Shown: positions 1-10,184, counted from the stretch's first letter. The stretch is DNA of 40,000 nt from Prorocentrum cordatum (GCA_963575745.1 CAUYUJ010018899.1:90429-130428), one strand, 5' to 3'. Program-made: numbers and translations. The notes: a model not told the origin generated them from the letters alone.

Positions 1-397
1 CCCCGGCGGCGCCTCCGGCGCCGCCCCTGGCGCGCTCCGCACGCCAGGGAGGGGGGGTCCAGCGCCGAGCCGAGAAATCCGCGCGGACCTCCGAGTTTTT
101 ATGTTTATGTCACTTTTGGTTCCCCTAACCGCGCCAGCCTCGGTGCCGCCATGCTTCCTCCCCGCGCGCGCGGGAGCGGGCGCGGCGCGGTTCCGCTCCG
201 AGCTGTAGGGCGTGTTTTTGTTTATATAGTATAGTATATACACACATATATATATATTGGCTTTAAAGAAAATATTATCCCGGCAAAGCAACCTAACAGC
301 GATGTGTAGGAGCATATCTGGAAGCATTCCCCTTAAGATTCAGATGAGAATCCAGTTGTAGAATTCTGCTGTTCCCGCAGTCGTAGTCGCATTCGCG
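1..397. other. GC-rich leader with two tandem hairpins, then AT-rich stretch
   Basis: No gene is visible. Two perfect hairpins follow each other: a 9-bp stem (5-13 with 17-25, loop TCC) and an 8-bp stem (25-32 with 42-49, loop of 9). The rest is GC-rich to about 200 and then switches to an AT-rich stretch with TA-dinucleotide runs at about 222-260. The stretch 261-397 holds nothing I recognise. Stem-loop function is unknown. Confidence 0.5.
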
Positions 398-409
398 ATG
401 ACAGTCGCA

Positions 410-1327
410 GTGGCAACGGCAGTCGCAGTCACAGCCTCAGCCTCAGCCTGCCTCAGCCTCAGCCTCAGCCTGCCTCAGCCTCAGCCTGCCTCAGCCTCAG
501 CCTCAGCCTGCTTCAGCCTCAGCCTCAGTCTGCCTTCAGCCTCGGCCTCAGCCTCAGCCTGCCTCAGCCTCAGCCTGCATCAGCCTCAGCCTCAGCCTCA
601 GCCGGCCTCAGCATCAGCCTGCCTCAGCCTCAGCCTCAGCCTGCCTCAGCCTCAGCCTCAGCCTGCTTCAGCCTCAGCCTCAGTCTGCCTTCAGCCTCGG
701 CCTCAGCCTCAGCCTGCCTCAGCCTCAGCATGCATCAGCCTCAGCCTCAGCCTCAGCCTGCCTCAGCCTCATCAGCCTGCCTCAGCCTCAGCCTCAGCCT
801 GCCTCAGCCTCAGCCTCAGCCTGCTTCAGCCTCAGCCTCAGTCTGCCTTCAGCCTCGGCCTCAGCCTCAGCCTGCCTCAGCCTCAGCCTGCATCAGCCTC
901 AGCCTCAGCCTCAGCCTGCCTCAGCCATCAGCCTGCCTCAGCCTCAGCCTCAGCCTGCCTCAGCCTCAGCCTCAGCCTGCTTCAGCCTCAGCCTCAGTCT
1001 GCCTTCAGCCTCGGCCTCAGCCTCAGCCTGCCTCAGCATCAGCCTGCCTCAGCCTCAGCCAGCCTCAGCTGCTCAGCCTCAGCCTCAGCCTCAGCCTCAG
1101 CCTCAGCCTCAGCCTCAGCCTCAGCCTCAGCCTCAGCCTCAGCCTCAGCCTCAGCCTCAGCCTCAGCCTCAGCCTCAGCCTCAGCCTCAGCCTCAGCCTC
1201 AGCCTCAGCCTCAGCCTCAGCCTCAGCCTCAGCCTGCCTCAGCATCAGCCTGCCTCAGCCTCAGCCTCAGCCTGCCTCAGCCTCAGCCTCAGCCTCAGCC
1301 TCCTCAGCATCAGCCTGCCTCAGCATC
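410..1327. repeat. (CAGCCT)n hexanucleotide satellite with higher-order structure
   Basis: The stretch is built almost wholly of CAGCCT hexamers and variants (TGCCTCAGCC, CAGCATCAGC). Positions about 1075-1234 are a pure hexamer run. Left of this, a variant block beginning CTTCAGCCTCAGCCTCAGTC recurs at 511, 666, 824 and 980, giving a higher-order unit of 155-158 bp. A hexamer repeat has no stops, so long open frames encoding Ser/Ala/Gln/Pro/Leu strings cross it. I regard these as repeat translation, not genes. Confidence 0.9.
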
Positions 1328-1329
1328 CA

Positions 1330-1815
1330 AAATGTGGCCCGGGAATGGAGTTCTGGGAACTCGAAGAACACGAAGTGGCCTACAGTTGGCTCCGGGCATT
1401 CAAAATCATGCCCAGGAATGGAGTTCTGGGAATTCGAAGAGCACGAAGTGGCCTACAGTTGGCTCCGGGCATTCAGAATGTGGCCCGGAATGGAGTTCTG
1501 GGAATTCGAAGAGCACGAAGTGGCCTACAGTTGGCTCCGGGCATTCAAAATGTGGCCCGGGAATGGAGTTCTGGGAATTCGAAGACCACGAAGTGGCCTA
1601 CAGTTGGCTCCGGGCATTCAAAATCATGCCCAGGAATGGAATTCTGGGAACTCGAAGACCACGAAGTGGCCTACAGTTGGCTCCGAGCATTCAAAATCAT
1701 GCCCAGGAATGGAGTTCGGGGAATTCGAAGACCACGAAGTGGCCTACAGTTGGCTCCGGGCATTCAAAATCATGCCCAGGAATGGAGTTCTGGGACCTCG
1801 AAGACCACGAAGTGT
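1330..1815. repeat. Seven 73-bp tandem repeats
   Basis: The anchor GGAATGGAGTTC recurs at 1342, 1415, 1487, 1560, 1633, 1706 and 1779, a period of 72-73 bp. Units are very similar to each other. They alternate between AAAATGTGGCCCGG and AAAATCATGCCCAGG at the junction and vary between GAAGAGCACG and GAAGACCACG. Since 73 is not a multiple of 3, each frame reads the three phases in turn. All three forward frames stay open across most of the array. It directly abuts the hexamer satellite. Confidence 0.92.
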
Positions 1816-2001
1816 GTAATTGTTTGCTTAAAACGACTTCCGCGGCTTCTCCCCGGCACCCGCCCAGACCCCTTTGGGGAGTCAAGATGTTCTCGCTTGA
1901 CACTACTAGAAACCTATCAGTCTTCGCTGTTAGGTAAAAAAAGTTAATAATAAGAATAAGAAGAAGAAGAAGAATGATAATAATAATAATAAACAAAAAA
2001 A
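1816..2001. repeat. Spacer ending in AAT/AAG microsatellite
   Basis: Unique sequence of about 120 bp follows the 73-bp array. After it comes an A-rich run of AATAAG, AAG and AAT triplets at about 1939-2001. No gene is seen. Confidence 0.7.
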
Positions 2002-2505
2002 GGAGGTGGCGGCATGCGAACTCAGCCATTGGGGCCTTAGGTGAAGCCCTCTTGTGGGGCCGCGAAGCGTGCGAGGGGTGTGCCAAAGTAAGCTAGGTGG
2101 CAGCATGCGAACGCATCCATTGGGGCCCTAGGTGGAGCTCCATACGAGGCCATGAAACGTGTGAGGGGTGTGCCAAAGTGAGGAGAGTGGCAGCATACGA
2201 ACGCAGCCACTGGTGCCTTCGGTGGAGCCGCTTTTGGGGGGCCACGAAACGTGTGAGGGATGTGCGAAAGTGAGGGGTGGCGGCATGCCAACGCAGCCAC
2301 TGAGGCTTTAGGTGCAGCTCCCTATGGGACCACCGAGCGTGTGAGGGGTGTGCCAAAATGAAAGGTGGGGCTGCATGCGAACGCAGTCAGGAGCCCCCGA
2401 TGGGGCCACGAAACGTGTGAGGGGGTGGCGGCATACGAACGCAGCAACTGGGGCCTTCGGTGGAGCTCCCTATGGGGCCACAAAACGTGTGTGGGGTGTG
2501 TCGAA
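2002..2505. repeat. Minisatellite family A, left array (about 6 units of 73-92 bp)
   Basis: Units follow the scheme GGTGGCGGCATGCGAACGCA, then GGGGCCTTAGGTGGAGCTCC, then GGCCACGAAACGTGTGAGG and GGTGTGCCAAAGT. The GAGGGGTGTGCC anchor (or variant) recurs at 2073, 2163, 2255, 2343, 2419 and 2492. Copies are diverged, with indels. The same family reappears at 39.1-40 kb in the same orientation. Minus-strand open frames here (for example 2037-2356) are repeat translations. Confidence 0.9.
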
Positions 2506-2842
2506 GCAGAAACGTGAAAGTGGAGGGGATGTGACGGCGATGATGATGACGATGATGATTCTGAGGACATGCGGAGGGCAGAAGCGAGGCTGGGAGGAGG
2601 GAGGAGCGGGAGGAGGAGGAGGAGGAGAGAGGATGAGAGGGGGTGACGCGGGGACTGTCTCTTCAAAACGAGGACCCAACATCACAGGATGGTTGGAAAA
2701 AGGATTCACCATTTATGTTCGTGGACACAGTGATCATGTCCATGTCGGCCTCGATTCGGACATCACCCTCTACGATCACAGGATAAAAAGGCAGCGTTAT
2801 CCTCAACCAGATAGAAGTGCCCTGCGGTATTCGAAATGTGCC
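2506..2842. other. GAT/GGA-rich spacer with a short coding-like segment
   Basis: A small GATGAT run (2537-2560) and a GGA-rich run (2583-2640) are followed by 2670-2835. On the plus strand the latter reads as a compositionally balanced peptide (GWLEKGFTIYVRGHSDHVHV and onward). I do not recognise it. It could be a fragment of a decayed gene, but no start or end can be supported. Confidence 0.35.
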
Positions 2843-2915
2843 CCACTTGGTACCACGTGCCCCAACTTGCCCCACGTGGGCAGGTAAGGCAAGTGGGGCA
2901 AGTGGTGCCAAGTGG
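2843..2915. repeat. Long imperfect hairpin (about 28-bp stem)
   Basis: The arm 2843-2871 (CCACTTGGTACCACGTGCCC...) pairs with 2888-2915 with two or three mismatches or bulges, around a 16-nt loop containing the palindrome CCCACGTGGG. Each arm also carries an internal direct repeat (CACTTGG/CACGTGC-like). It could be a miniature inverted-repeat element or an RNA hairpin. No target duplication is evident. Confidence 0.7.
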
Positions 2916-3004
2916 CCTCCCTCGATGTCTAGACGTCCACGTTTGAGCCCGCGCGGGCGGTCGCGGCAAGCGGGGCACGCGGGACAGGCCAAGATGCATC
3001 GAGC

Positions 3005-4235
3005 ATGGCGCAAGCCGGGGCCACTACAGGCCAAGACTACAGCGCCGACGTGAAGCGCCTCGGCAAAGGGCACGGGCTGGGCCCCCCGCATTGTTACGTA
3101 GCGCACTCGGCTGTCGAGGCGGCGGCCGTCATGTTCGACGAAAATGACAAGGCCCAGTACCACAGCAGGGGGAGTCTGAAAGAATGTCTGGCCACAGCGA
3201 GCGGAGAGCACGGTGTTCGGGTAGACACCACGATCAGCAGGCGAGGTTCATGGCCAAGAAAGCGTACCAGAGGGAGGGCGACACGGAGGATCTGTACAAG
3301 ATCGTGCTCGGCACCAGGCCCACGGCGAACTTCAACACCGCACCCGAGGGCAGACAAAGCGCCGAGCGAGGTGGTCGAGCAGGTGCGCCGATTTGCCCCC
3401 GACGTGATGCGCGACGTCCTGAACCACGCGCGGTGCGTCCACGCCGCTCTCCTTTTCGTGCTCCCCCCGTTGCCCCCTCGGCCTCCTGGTCCTGCTGCTC
3501 CTCCTCCTCCTCCTCCTCCTCCTCCTCCTCCTCCTCCTCCTCCTCCTCCATCTCCTCGGGGGCAGGGCCGCAGACGAAGTTGGAGAGGGCAGTGGAGGCG
3601 CAGCCCTAGCAGCTGGTGAAGCAGGGCGCTCTCACGGAGAAGGGCCAGCTCGTTGATTACCCCAGACAGTTCGCGATATTGCCCACGACCACATACGACA
3701 TCAAGTGCCCCGCCAGCTGGCAACAGGTGGCAGCTCGCATTATTCTAGACGTCTTCCAGATGTGAGGGCCTACAGAAGTGAACTGGAAGCGAATTTGACA
3801 TGCGATAGGCTTGCATCGAATGCCGCTCCCAGCGACAGCGGTTCGCCGCCACACAGCGGTAGCTGAGCCGCACCCGATACTGTACATGTTTCTACCCAGC
3901 GGGACCCTTCCCGCTAACGGGGCATGCGCTCGCGGTCAGGCACTGCTGCGCTCGCCTCAAGCTTAGGCGGTCTATAGCCGAATCGCCCAAAGATTCGTCG
4001 AAAGAGTTTTCAATTAACGATTGCAGGCGAAATTGCCTCCATGCAGAAATGAGGGGCCTACGATCGTGGCGTTCTGTTGCAGAGGAGAGACAGGCAGCCA
4101 CCTACTGAACACCTAGGAGGGCCGAGACCTGATCAACCGCGCTCTCGCGGCCGAGGGCCAGGCGGTCCACCACAGGGGCGTGGCCGAAGGCCACGCGGAC
4201 TGGCTCGAGGAGGTGGTAGACCACGGGACGAAGAC
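3005..4235 (+). pseudogene. Decayed coding-like region, family not recognised
   Basis: Balanced peptide segments lie in changing plus-strand frames. One starts at 3005 (AQAGATTGQDYSADVKRLGK). A second follows a frame change near 3237 (RFMAKKAYQREGDTEDLYKI). A third lies near 3360-3450 (EVVEQVRRFAPDVMRDVLNH). A (CTC)n run at about 3497-3549 interrupts the series. Another segment at 3650-3764 ends in a stop (YPRQFAILPTTTYDIKCPAS), and one at about 4113-4235 reads LINRALAAEGQAVHHRGVAE. Several in-frame stops separate them. I cannot name a family. It could be a decayed gene, a retroelement fragment, or exons with introns. Confidence 0.3.
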
Positions 4236-4800
4236 GCCCGAGTAGTGAACCCGCTCCTTTGCCAGAGCGAGCCTGCACGGCACAATGCAAGCACAAACGG
4301 AGAGGACACAATCCAGCGCCGTGTTATTTTTGTCCGAGGCGAAGTCCTCCCTGCTAGCAGTAGCACGGTCACGGTCACGTACCTTCCCGCCTCCGACGTG
4401 CCTCCACCTCTCCCCACTGCCGTGCCTGCACAAGCAGAGGAGCTACGTGAGGTGGAGGCCCCACCTGAGTTCGATACAATCGCCGAGGATGAAGCGGCCG
4501 AATACCTTTTTTCAGCTAGCATCCGAGACGTTGCTTGGCACGCGCAGCGCAGGAATCCCCTCTGCGCAGCACCCTGGCAGCGTGGCCCACGCGGGGCAGT
4601 ACGAGACAGTTGGCTCTCTGCGACGGATCATTAAGTATGGATTCGCTGCACGCCACATCTTACCATCAGATGTTTGTCCTGACGTCGAGGAAAAAACATC
4701 AGCATCATCATAATCCGTCCTCTCCTCCCTCATTATCCCCTTCTCTCCATGCCCCATATTATCCATTATCCCACAGTCCTGCTCTGCAGGAGGAGGTGCA
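4236..4800. other. Intergenic stretch, nothing recognised
   Basis: Plus and minus frames are open in places because of the GC-rich composition, but no domain, motif or repeat family is recognisable. A short TCAT/CCTC-rich stretch lies at about 4700-4760. Confidence 0.4.
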
Positions 4801-5520
4801 TTGGGGGAAGCGAAGAGGGATGAAGAGCACCAGCAGCAGCAGCAGCAGAAAGGGAAGTCAGGAGCAGCAGGATATCGTGCAGGACCGCCAGCTCCGACGA
4901 CCCCTCGGCCCGAGGAAAGAGGAGGATGCGAAGGGGGGAGGAGGACGAGGAAGAGGAGGAGGAGGAGGAGGAGGCCAGCTGTAAGGCTAAAGTCCGTTAA
5001 ACGCTAAGAAGGAGGACAGGGGAGGAGGAGGAGGAGGAGGAGGAGGAGGAGGAAGAGGAAGAGGAGGAGGAGGAGGAGGAGCGTTCGCCCAAAAGGCGCA
5101 GGTCGTCAAGGCACCTGAGCTCCATTACGTCTGAGTTCTCTTGGAGGTTCCTCAGTATGTCTTCTAGTGCGCATGCACCCATTGTGCATCATTCCGACTG
5201 TGCCGAGGCCAGTTGTACAGTTCAAGTATGTTCAACGTGAAAGGGTGGAAGGGGAAGAAGAGGATAATAGTCTCGGATATCACGAACGGCAGGGGCGGGG
5301 AGGACGAGGAGGAGAACAAGGGGAAAAGGAGGAGGAGGACGACGAGGAGGACGAGAAGGACGCGGAGGAGAAGGAGGAGATGGAGGAAGAGGGCCAGGAA
5401 GAGGGGAGGGAGGAAGGGAGGAGGGGGAGGAGGGCGAGGAGGCAGGGAGGGAGAGCGAAGAGGCAGGGAGGGAGAGCGAGGAGGCAAAGAGGGAGGAGGA
5501 GCAGAGGGAGGGAGTCGCCG
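4801..5520. repeat. AGC and GAG trinucleotide tracts (purine-rich plus strand)
   Basis: An (AGC)n run lies at about 4828-4850 and GAG/GGA runs at about 4940-4977 and 5010-5083. A long irregular purine-rich tract (GGGAGG, GAGGAC, GAGAAG units) covers about 5290-5512. Open frames of Glu/Arg/Gly on plus and Ser/Pro/Leu on minus are repeat translations. Confidence 0.85.
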
Positions 5521-5540
5521 CGCAGGACCGCCAGCACCGA

Positions 5541-5640
5541 CGCGGGCGGCGGCGGCGGCGGCGGGTTCTACGCGCAGCAGCGGGAGGCGCAGACCGCGCC
5601 GGCGGCCGGCGGCTTCTACGCACAGCAGGCCGCGGGGAGC
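5541..5640 (+). repeat. GGFYAQQ-encoding module, locus 1 (two copies)
   Basis: After a short GGC run, GGGTTCTACGCGCAGCAG (5563-5580) and GGCTTCTACGCACAGCAG (5611-5628) occur 48 nt apart and therefore in the same reading frame, giving the peptide GGFYAQQ twice. The same module occurs at two more loci in the window (about 11668-11730 and 18781-18801), always on the plus strand and next to trinucleotide tracts. Its nature is unknown. Confidence 0.6.
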
Positions 5641-6500
5641 GGAGGAGCCAGCCGCCTCCGGTTTCTGTTCCGCTGGCCGTCTCCGATCGCTGCTCCGCCT
5701 CGTTGTCTTGTCCTCCTGTCTACCCTTGTGACTGTAGTTATGTGTACATCGATATGAGTGTGTCTACATGTGTGTGTACATGTATGGGACGGCCCCGCGA
5801 GAACCCACACAGGCCCCAGACACCCACCAGACGCCCGAAGACGACCCAAAGAAGACTCCCAAGAGGCATTCGAAACGCAAAAAACAATGACTTCCTGTGG
5901 TTATTGTCTGATTTTTGGGCTGCTCAGTTCTCCGGTCTTCTCGGCGTCCGAGACCGCCCAGGAGGCCAGAGAATCGCCCCAAATTTAACCACGCGGGCTT
6001 CCAGGAAGTCCAAGAGGAGCCCCAAGACGGCCCAACAGGGCCCCAAGATGGCCTGATGAGAGCCCCATGACGGCCCAAGATGGCCCAAAGACGAATCCCG
6101 AATCATTCTAAATCGTGACCCGGTCGTTCAGGGAGACCGCGGTTGGAAGCAGAGTGGCCCAGGGAAGTTCCCAGAGGCCCCCAGAAGGAACCCAGGAGGC
6201 TTCCAGAAGGCCCCAACAAGCCCATAAAAACCATCGTGAGACTTATAAGAAGCTCTCCTGGGATGAGCCTCCACAAGAAGAGCGAGGATGGGGCCAAATT
6301 CGCAGGGTAGGGCGAGAATTAGGAATAGGAAGAGGAAGAGGAAAAATGCGGGAAGGATTGCGAATCATATTATTACAACGACGATGCCAGAAAAGGTAAC
6401 CACAAACTACCGCTAAATGGTCCATTTTACATGTTTGCCATTGTTCCTGCATGCCAAGCCTCAAGGACCGAAGTGCATGGCGCGAAGCGCCAGTGCAGTC
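5641..6500. other. Intergenic region with GGCCCCAAGATGGCCC-like short repeats
   Basis: No gene is recognisable. The part 5990-6100 contains several loose copies of a CCCCAAGATGGCC / CCCCATGACGGCCC motif, and 6170-6220 has repeated CCCAGGAGGC / CCAGAAGG words. A small TG/CA-rich stretch is at 5740-5785. Confidence 0.4.
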
Positions 6501-6701
6501 GCATATATATATATATATATATATGCATATATATATATGAGTATATGTATATATGTATATATGTATTCATATATACATACATACATACATACATACATAC
6601 ATACATACATACATACATACATACATACATACATACACACATACATGCACACTACACACATACATACATACATACAGACAGACAGACAGACAGACAGGCA
6701 C

Positions 6702-6764
<63 letters not shown>

Positions 6765-7145
6765 CACATACACACACATGCACACACACATACATACATG
6801 CATGCATACATACATGCATGCATACACACATACATACACACATACATACATACAGGCATACGTATGTACATACATGAATGCATGCATGCATGCATGCATG
6901 CATACATACATTCACCTACATACATACATACATACATACGTGCATGCATACATACATGCAAACATACACATACATAAATTATACATACATTCATACATAC
7001 GTATGTGCATACATGCATACATACGTACACATATACATTGATGCATACACACACCTACAGACATACATGCATACATACACACACATACATACATATACAC
7101 ATACAGACAGACAGACAGACAGACATACATACACATACATCTATA
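6501..7145. repeat. TA, CATA and CAGA microsatellite cluster
   Basis: (TA)n with interruptions at about 6505-6560 is followed by (CATA)n at about 6573-6640 and (CAGA)n at about 6675-6763. Mixed CATA/CATG/CACA tetramers run to 7140, with a second short CAGA run near 7104-7124. Tetranucleotide repeats read as Tyr-Ile-His-Thr or Cys-Met-Tyr-Val peptides in open frames on both strands; none is a gene. Confidence 0.95.
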
Positions 7146-8235
7146 CAGTCTGGCCTCTCCTTCTGCCTCGCCGTTCTCTCCACTGCTGCCTTGCCACCGC
7201 CTTCCTATTCGCAGGGGCCCTTGCGCACCGTGGCGCGCCAGGAACACCGCCCGTGGGCGCGCGCGAAAGAAAAAAGAGAACGCCGCCTCGTCCTCGCTCC
7301 TCCTCCTCCTCCTCCTTATCCTCCTCCTCCTCCTCTTACTTATCCTCCTCCACATCCTCCTCCTCTTCCTCCTCCTCCTCCTTCTCCTCCTCCTACTTAT
7401 CCTCCTCCTCCTTCTCCTCCTCCTCCTCCTCCTCTTGTATCCTATGTTTCCCTCTGCCTCACCACATGGTATCCTCTTTCTCGTCCTGTTGCTCCTCCTT
7501 CGCCGCCTCCTTCTCCTCTTCATCCGCTTTCTCCCCCTTCTCGTCGTCATCATTACCATCACCGTCGTGATCAGCATCCTGTCCACTGTCGGCGTCTTCA
7601 CGTCCGTCATCAACAAGCGTCGCCATCATGAGCATCATCAGTGTCGTCGCCGTAACCATCTCCATCGTCCTGCCCTTCCTTACCACCACCACTGTATTGT
7701 TCCTCCTCCTGCTCCCTTCACCCAGCCCCCCCCCATCGTTACCAGCATCCTCATCCTAATCATCAGCATCCTCGCCTGCATGGTCATAACCAGCCTCATC
7801 ACCATCATCATCAGCATCGCCATCATCAGCATCACCATCACAGTCATCGCCACATGATCCTCATCATGACCATCACCATCAGCATCACCATCGTCATCAT
7901 CATAACCACATTTTCCTCCTGATGCTATTTACTCCTCCTGTTCGGCATGTTCCCCGCCTGCGTCTTACGCTTGTGACCTCTTCCCCCCCCGTCGGTGGGG
8001 CCGCGGCCGTTGGGACGCCATCCACCTCCTCGCCCTCCTCCTCATCTTCCTTCTCCTCCTCCTCCTCCTGTTCCTCCTCATCCTACTCCTCCTCCGCTTC
8101 CTCTTTTTCCTCCTCCACCCATTCTTCGTCTATGCAAGTCGTCCCTGTTGCACCCCCAAACGTGTCGGCAGGGCGGACCAAGTGTTTCGCTTCAGACTTC
8201 CTCGCCAGCTATGATCCTGAAGCTTGAACCTCACA
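7146..8235. repeat. CTC tracts and CAT/ATC microsatellites
   Basis: A GC-rich 130-bp spacer precedes a CTC-rich tract at about 7299-7436, a CAT/ATC-rich stretch at about 7537-7915 and another CTC tract at about 8026-8110. Poly-Ser, poly-Pro and Ile/Met-rich open frames are repeat translations. No gene is supported. Confidence 0.9.
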
Positions 8236-8250
8236 ACAGGTTCAAACATA

Positions 8251-8829
8251 GAGGGCGGCTGGTTTTCAAAATGCGGGTTGCGCTTCAGTGGTGGGCACAT
8301 TCGTCCTCACAAGCTTGCAGCAGCTTCATGGATGGAGGGCGGGTCGTTTTCGAAATGCGGTTCTCGCCTCAGCGCCGCGCACATTCATGTGAAAAGTGTG
8401 CAACTGCTTCAAGCATTGAGGGTGGGTGGTTTCCAAGATGCGGTTATCGCTTCAGCACCGTGCACTGTTTGTACAGTGTGCAACAGCTTCACGGATGGAG
8501 GGCGGGTCGTTTTTACAACGTGTTTCTCGCTTTAGCGCCACGCACAGTCGTGTGAAAAGTGTACAACAGCTTCGAGGATGGAGGGCGCGTGGTCTTCAAA
8601 ATGTGGTTCTCGCTTCAGCGCCGCGCACACTTGCTTTAAACGTGTGCAACGGCTTCACGGATTGAGAGTGGATCGGTTTGAAGATCTGGTTCTCGCTGTA
8701 GCGCCGCGCACCTTCGTTTCTAGAGTTTGCAATGGCTTTTAGGATGGAGGGCGGCTCCGTTTCAAGATGTGGTTCTCGCTGTAGCGCCGCGCATGTTCGT
8801 TGTAAGAGTTTCCAACAGTCTTAAGGATC
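8251..8829. repeat. Minisatellite family B: seven ~83-bp tandem units
   Basis: Units begin with GAGGGCGG-like sequence at 8251, 8335, 8418, 8498, 8581, 8664 and 8747, spacing 80-84 bp. The scheme is GGNNGGTTTTCAAAATGCGG, then TTCTCGCTTCAGCGCCGCGC, then a variable part and GTGTGCAACAGCTTCACGGA. Divergence is strong but the period is kept. Confidence 0.9.
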
Positions 8830-9347
8830 CGTACGTTCGAAGTTCCTGAAATGCGTTCGGGCATGAATTAGGACTGTCAGGACCGATTCACCTTGATTCG
8901 CGGTGTAGAAGTCCCTGGAATGACGTTTTGGCAGGTTTTCGGGTTGTCAGGACGCAACACTCACGTTGATCCGCGGCGCTGGCGTCCCCAGACGTGCGTT
9001 TGGGCACGCTTGAACATTCTCAGACCTTTGTCTTCTGATGACCTACCTCCCGCAATGAAAATAACTGTTTTGGGGGAGGGTGTACTGCAGCATCGTTAAT
9101 GCGTCTTGGTTTAACCTTGGCTCTTCTCTTCCTCCTCCTCCCCCTCCTCCTCCTCTTCCTCCACGTCCTTTTCGGCTCAATTGCCCCGAACAACGAGCCA
9201 ACGATGACGCGGGCGCCCTTGCCCTACTCTGTGGCCGCGGCCCTCGCGGAGCTGCCAGCCATCAGCGGGCGCCAGCGCATGGCGCGTAGGACCCTGTCGA
9301 GCTGCAAGAGACCAGGTTCAATGCAAACGGGGGTCAGCCAGAGCGCC
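8830..9347. other. Intergenic region with a short CTC tract
   Basis: No gene is recognised. A (CTC)n-like run lies at about 9117-9163. Short related segments around 8850 and 8900 both contain GTCCCTGGAATG/GTTCCTGAAATGCG followed by GTCAGGAC, suggesting one more diverged duplication. Confidence 0.35.
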
Positions 9348-9442
9348 GGATCTTGCAGGATCTTGCAGGGCCAGGGTTGCGCAGACCAGGGCTAGGGCGC
9401 AGGACCCTGGTAGGATCTTGCAGGATCTTGCAGGATCCTGCA
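9348..9442. repeat. 10-bp GGATCTTGCA repeats in two clusters
   Basis: GGATCTTGCA occurs twice in tandem at 9348-9367. It occurs again at 9413-9432, followed by the variant GGATCCTGCA at 9433-9442. The two clusters are separated by 45 bp containing CCAGGG and CCCTGG, which are complementary. The exact 10-bp period is about one helical turn. Confidence 0.8.
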
Positions 9443-9815
9443 CGGCCTGACTGGCTCTGGTGTGGATTGACCTGGGTCAGCGGCTCCCCGAATTTTGTTC
9501 GGCTGCTATCTGGGGCCCTTAGATCGAAAAACAAAAGAAGGCATAAGCTTAAGCGGACCTTCTCGAGATTATGTTTGTGCCTGTCTGTTATTCTTCTGTT
9601 CAAGGGAGCCTCGCTCATCGAGCCCCCGGCGAGCGCGGCGGCGTCAGCGGCGAGCTGGGCTCTCCTGCTCCACCCCTCGGACGGGGAGCCCGGGAGCACG
9701 GGGTTGCACAGCGAGGGCGTCGCCGTGGACCTCGACCAGTGTTTGTGGCCGCCGCTTGAGGCTTGAAGGCCGCCTCGTGCCACGAGCAGAGCTGGGATTT
9801 TCGCGCTCGCAGTCT
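9443..9815. other. Intergenic region, nothing recognised
   Basis: GC-rich sequence without a recognisable domain, RNA or repeat. Confidence 0.35.
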
Positions 9816-9821
9816 GTCCAG

Positions 9822-10056
9822 GCCTCTTAGATGGGGTCGGAGTAGATGGGGTCGGAGGATCACGCCGCATCGGCGATGCATCGCCGATGCGGCTCGATGT
9901 GAGGCCAGATTTGCTGCACGCCGACGCCGCCGATGCATCGCCCACGTCGACGATGCATCGCCGATGCATCGCCGATACATTGCCGATGCATCGCCGATGT
10001 AGCGGCGATGCGGCGCGATCCTTCGACCGCATCTACTCCGACCACATCTAGGAGGC
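9822..10056. mobile_element. 235-bp foldback/MITE-like element with ~51-bp terminal inverted repeats
   Basis: The left arm 9822-9872 starts GCCTCTTAGATGGGGTCGGA. The reverse complement of the right arm (10006-10056) starts GCCTCCTAGATGTGGTCGGA, and about 90% of positions match over the ~51 bp. The core is a run of GCATCGGCGAT/GATGCATCGCCGAT palindromic units, including a perfect 24-nt palindrome near 9868-9891. GTCCAG directly flanks both sides (9816-9821 and 10057-10062), as expected of a 6-bp target-site duplication. It has no coding capacity, so it is non-autonomous if mobile. Confidence 0.7.
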
Positions 10057-10184
10057 GTCCAGTCTTGCAGCCGTGCGTGAGCCATCCCCACGCCTGTTTC
10101 GAGATTCGTGCTCTCGCCTCAATTGCCAGCCGGCTACACGTTTGGTCCGGGCGGCCACAGTCGTTCAAGAGCGGCTAAGGTTAA

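Noticed and set aside
398-1947. Long open frames of 400-470 codons
   Set aside because: They translate the CAGCCT hexamer satellite and the 73-bp repeat. The same peptides appear in all three frames, which a real gene would not show.
410-2505. Tandem arrays as CRISPR-like structures
   Set aside because: Units are contiguous without unique spacers, and the sequence is eukaryotic nuclear DNA.
6417-7616. Open frames rich in Tyr-Ile-His-Thr or Cys-Met-Tyr-Val
   Set aside because: These are translations of CATA/CAGA tetranucleotide repeats, equally open on both strands.
8251-8829. tRNA or other small-RNA gene cluster because of the ~83-bp unit length
   Set aside because: No cloverleaf pairing or A/B box sequence can be placed in the units.
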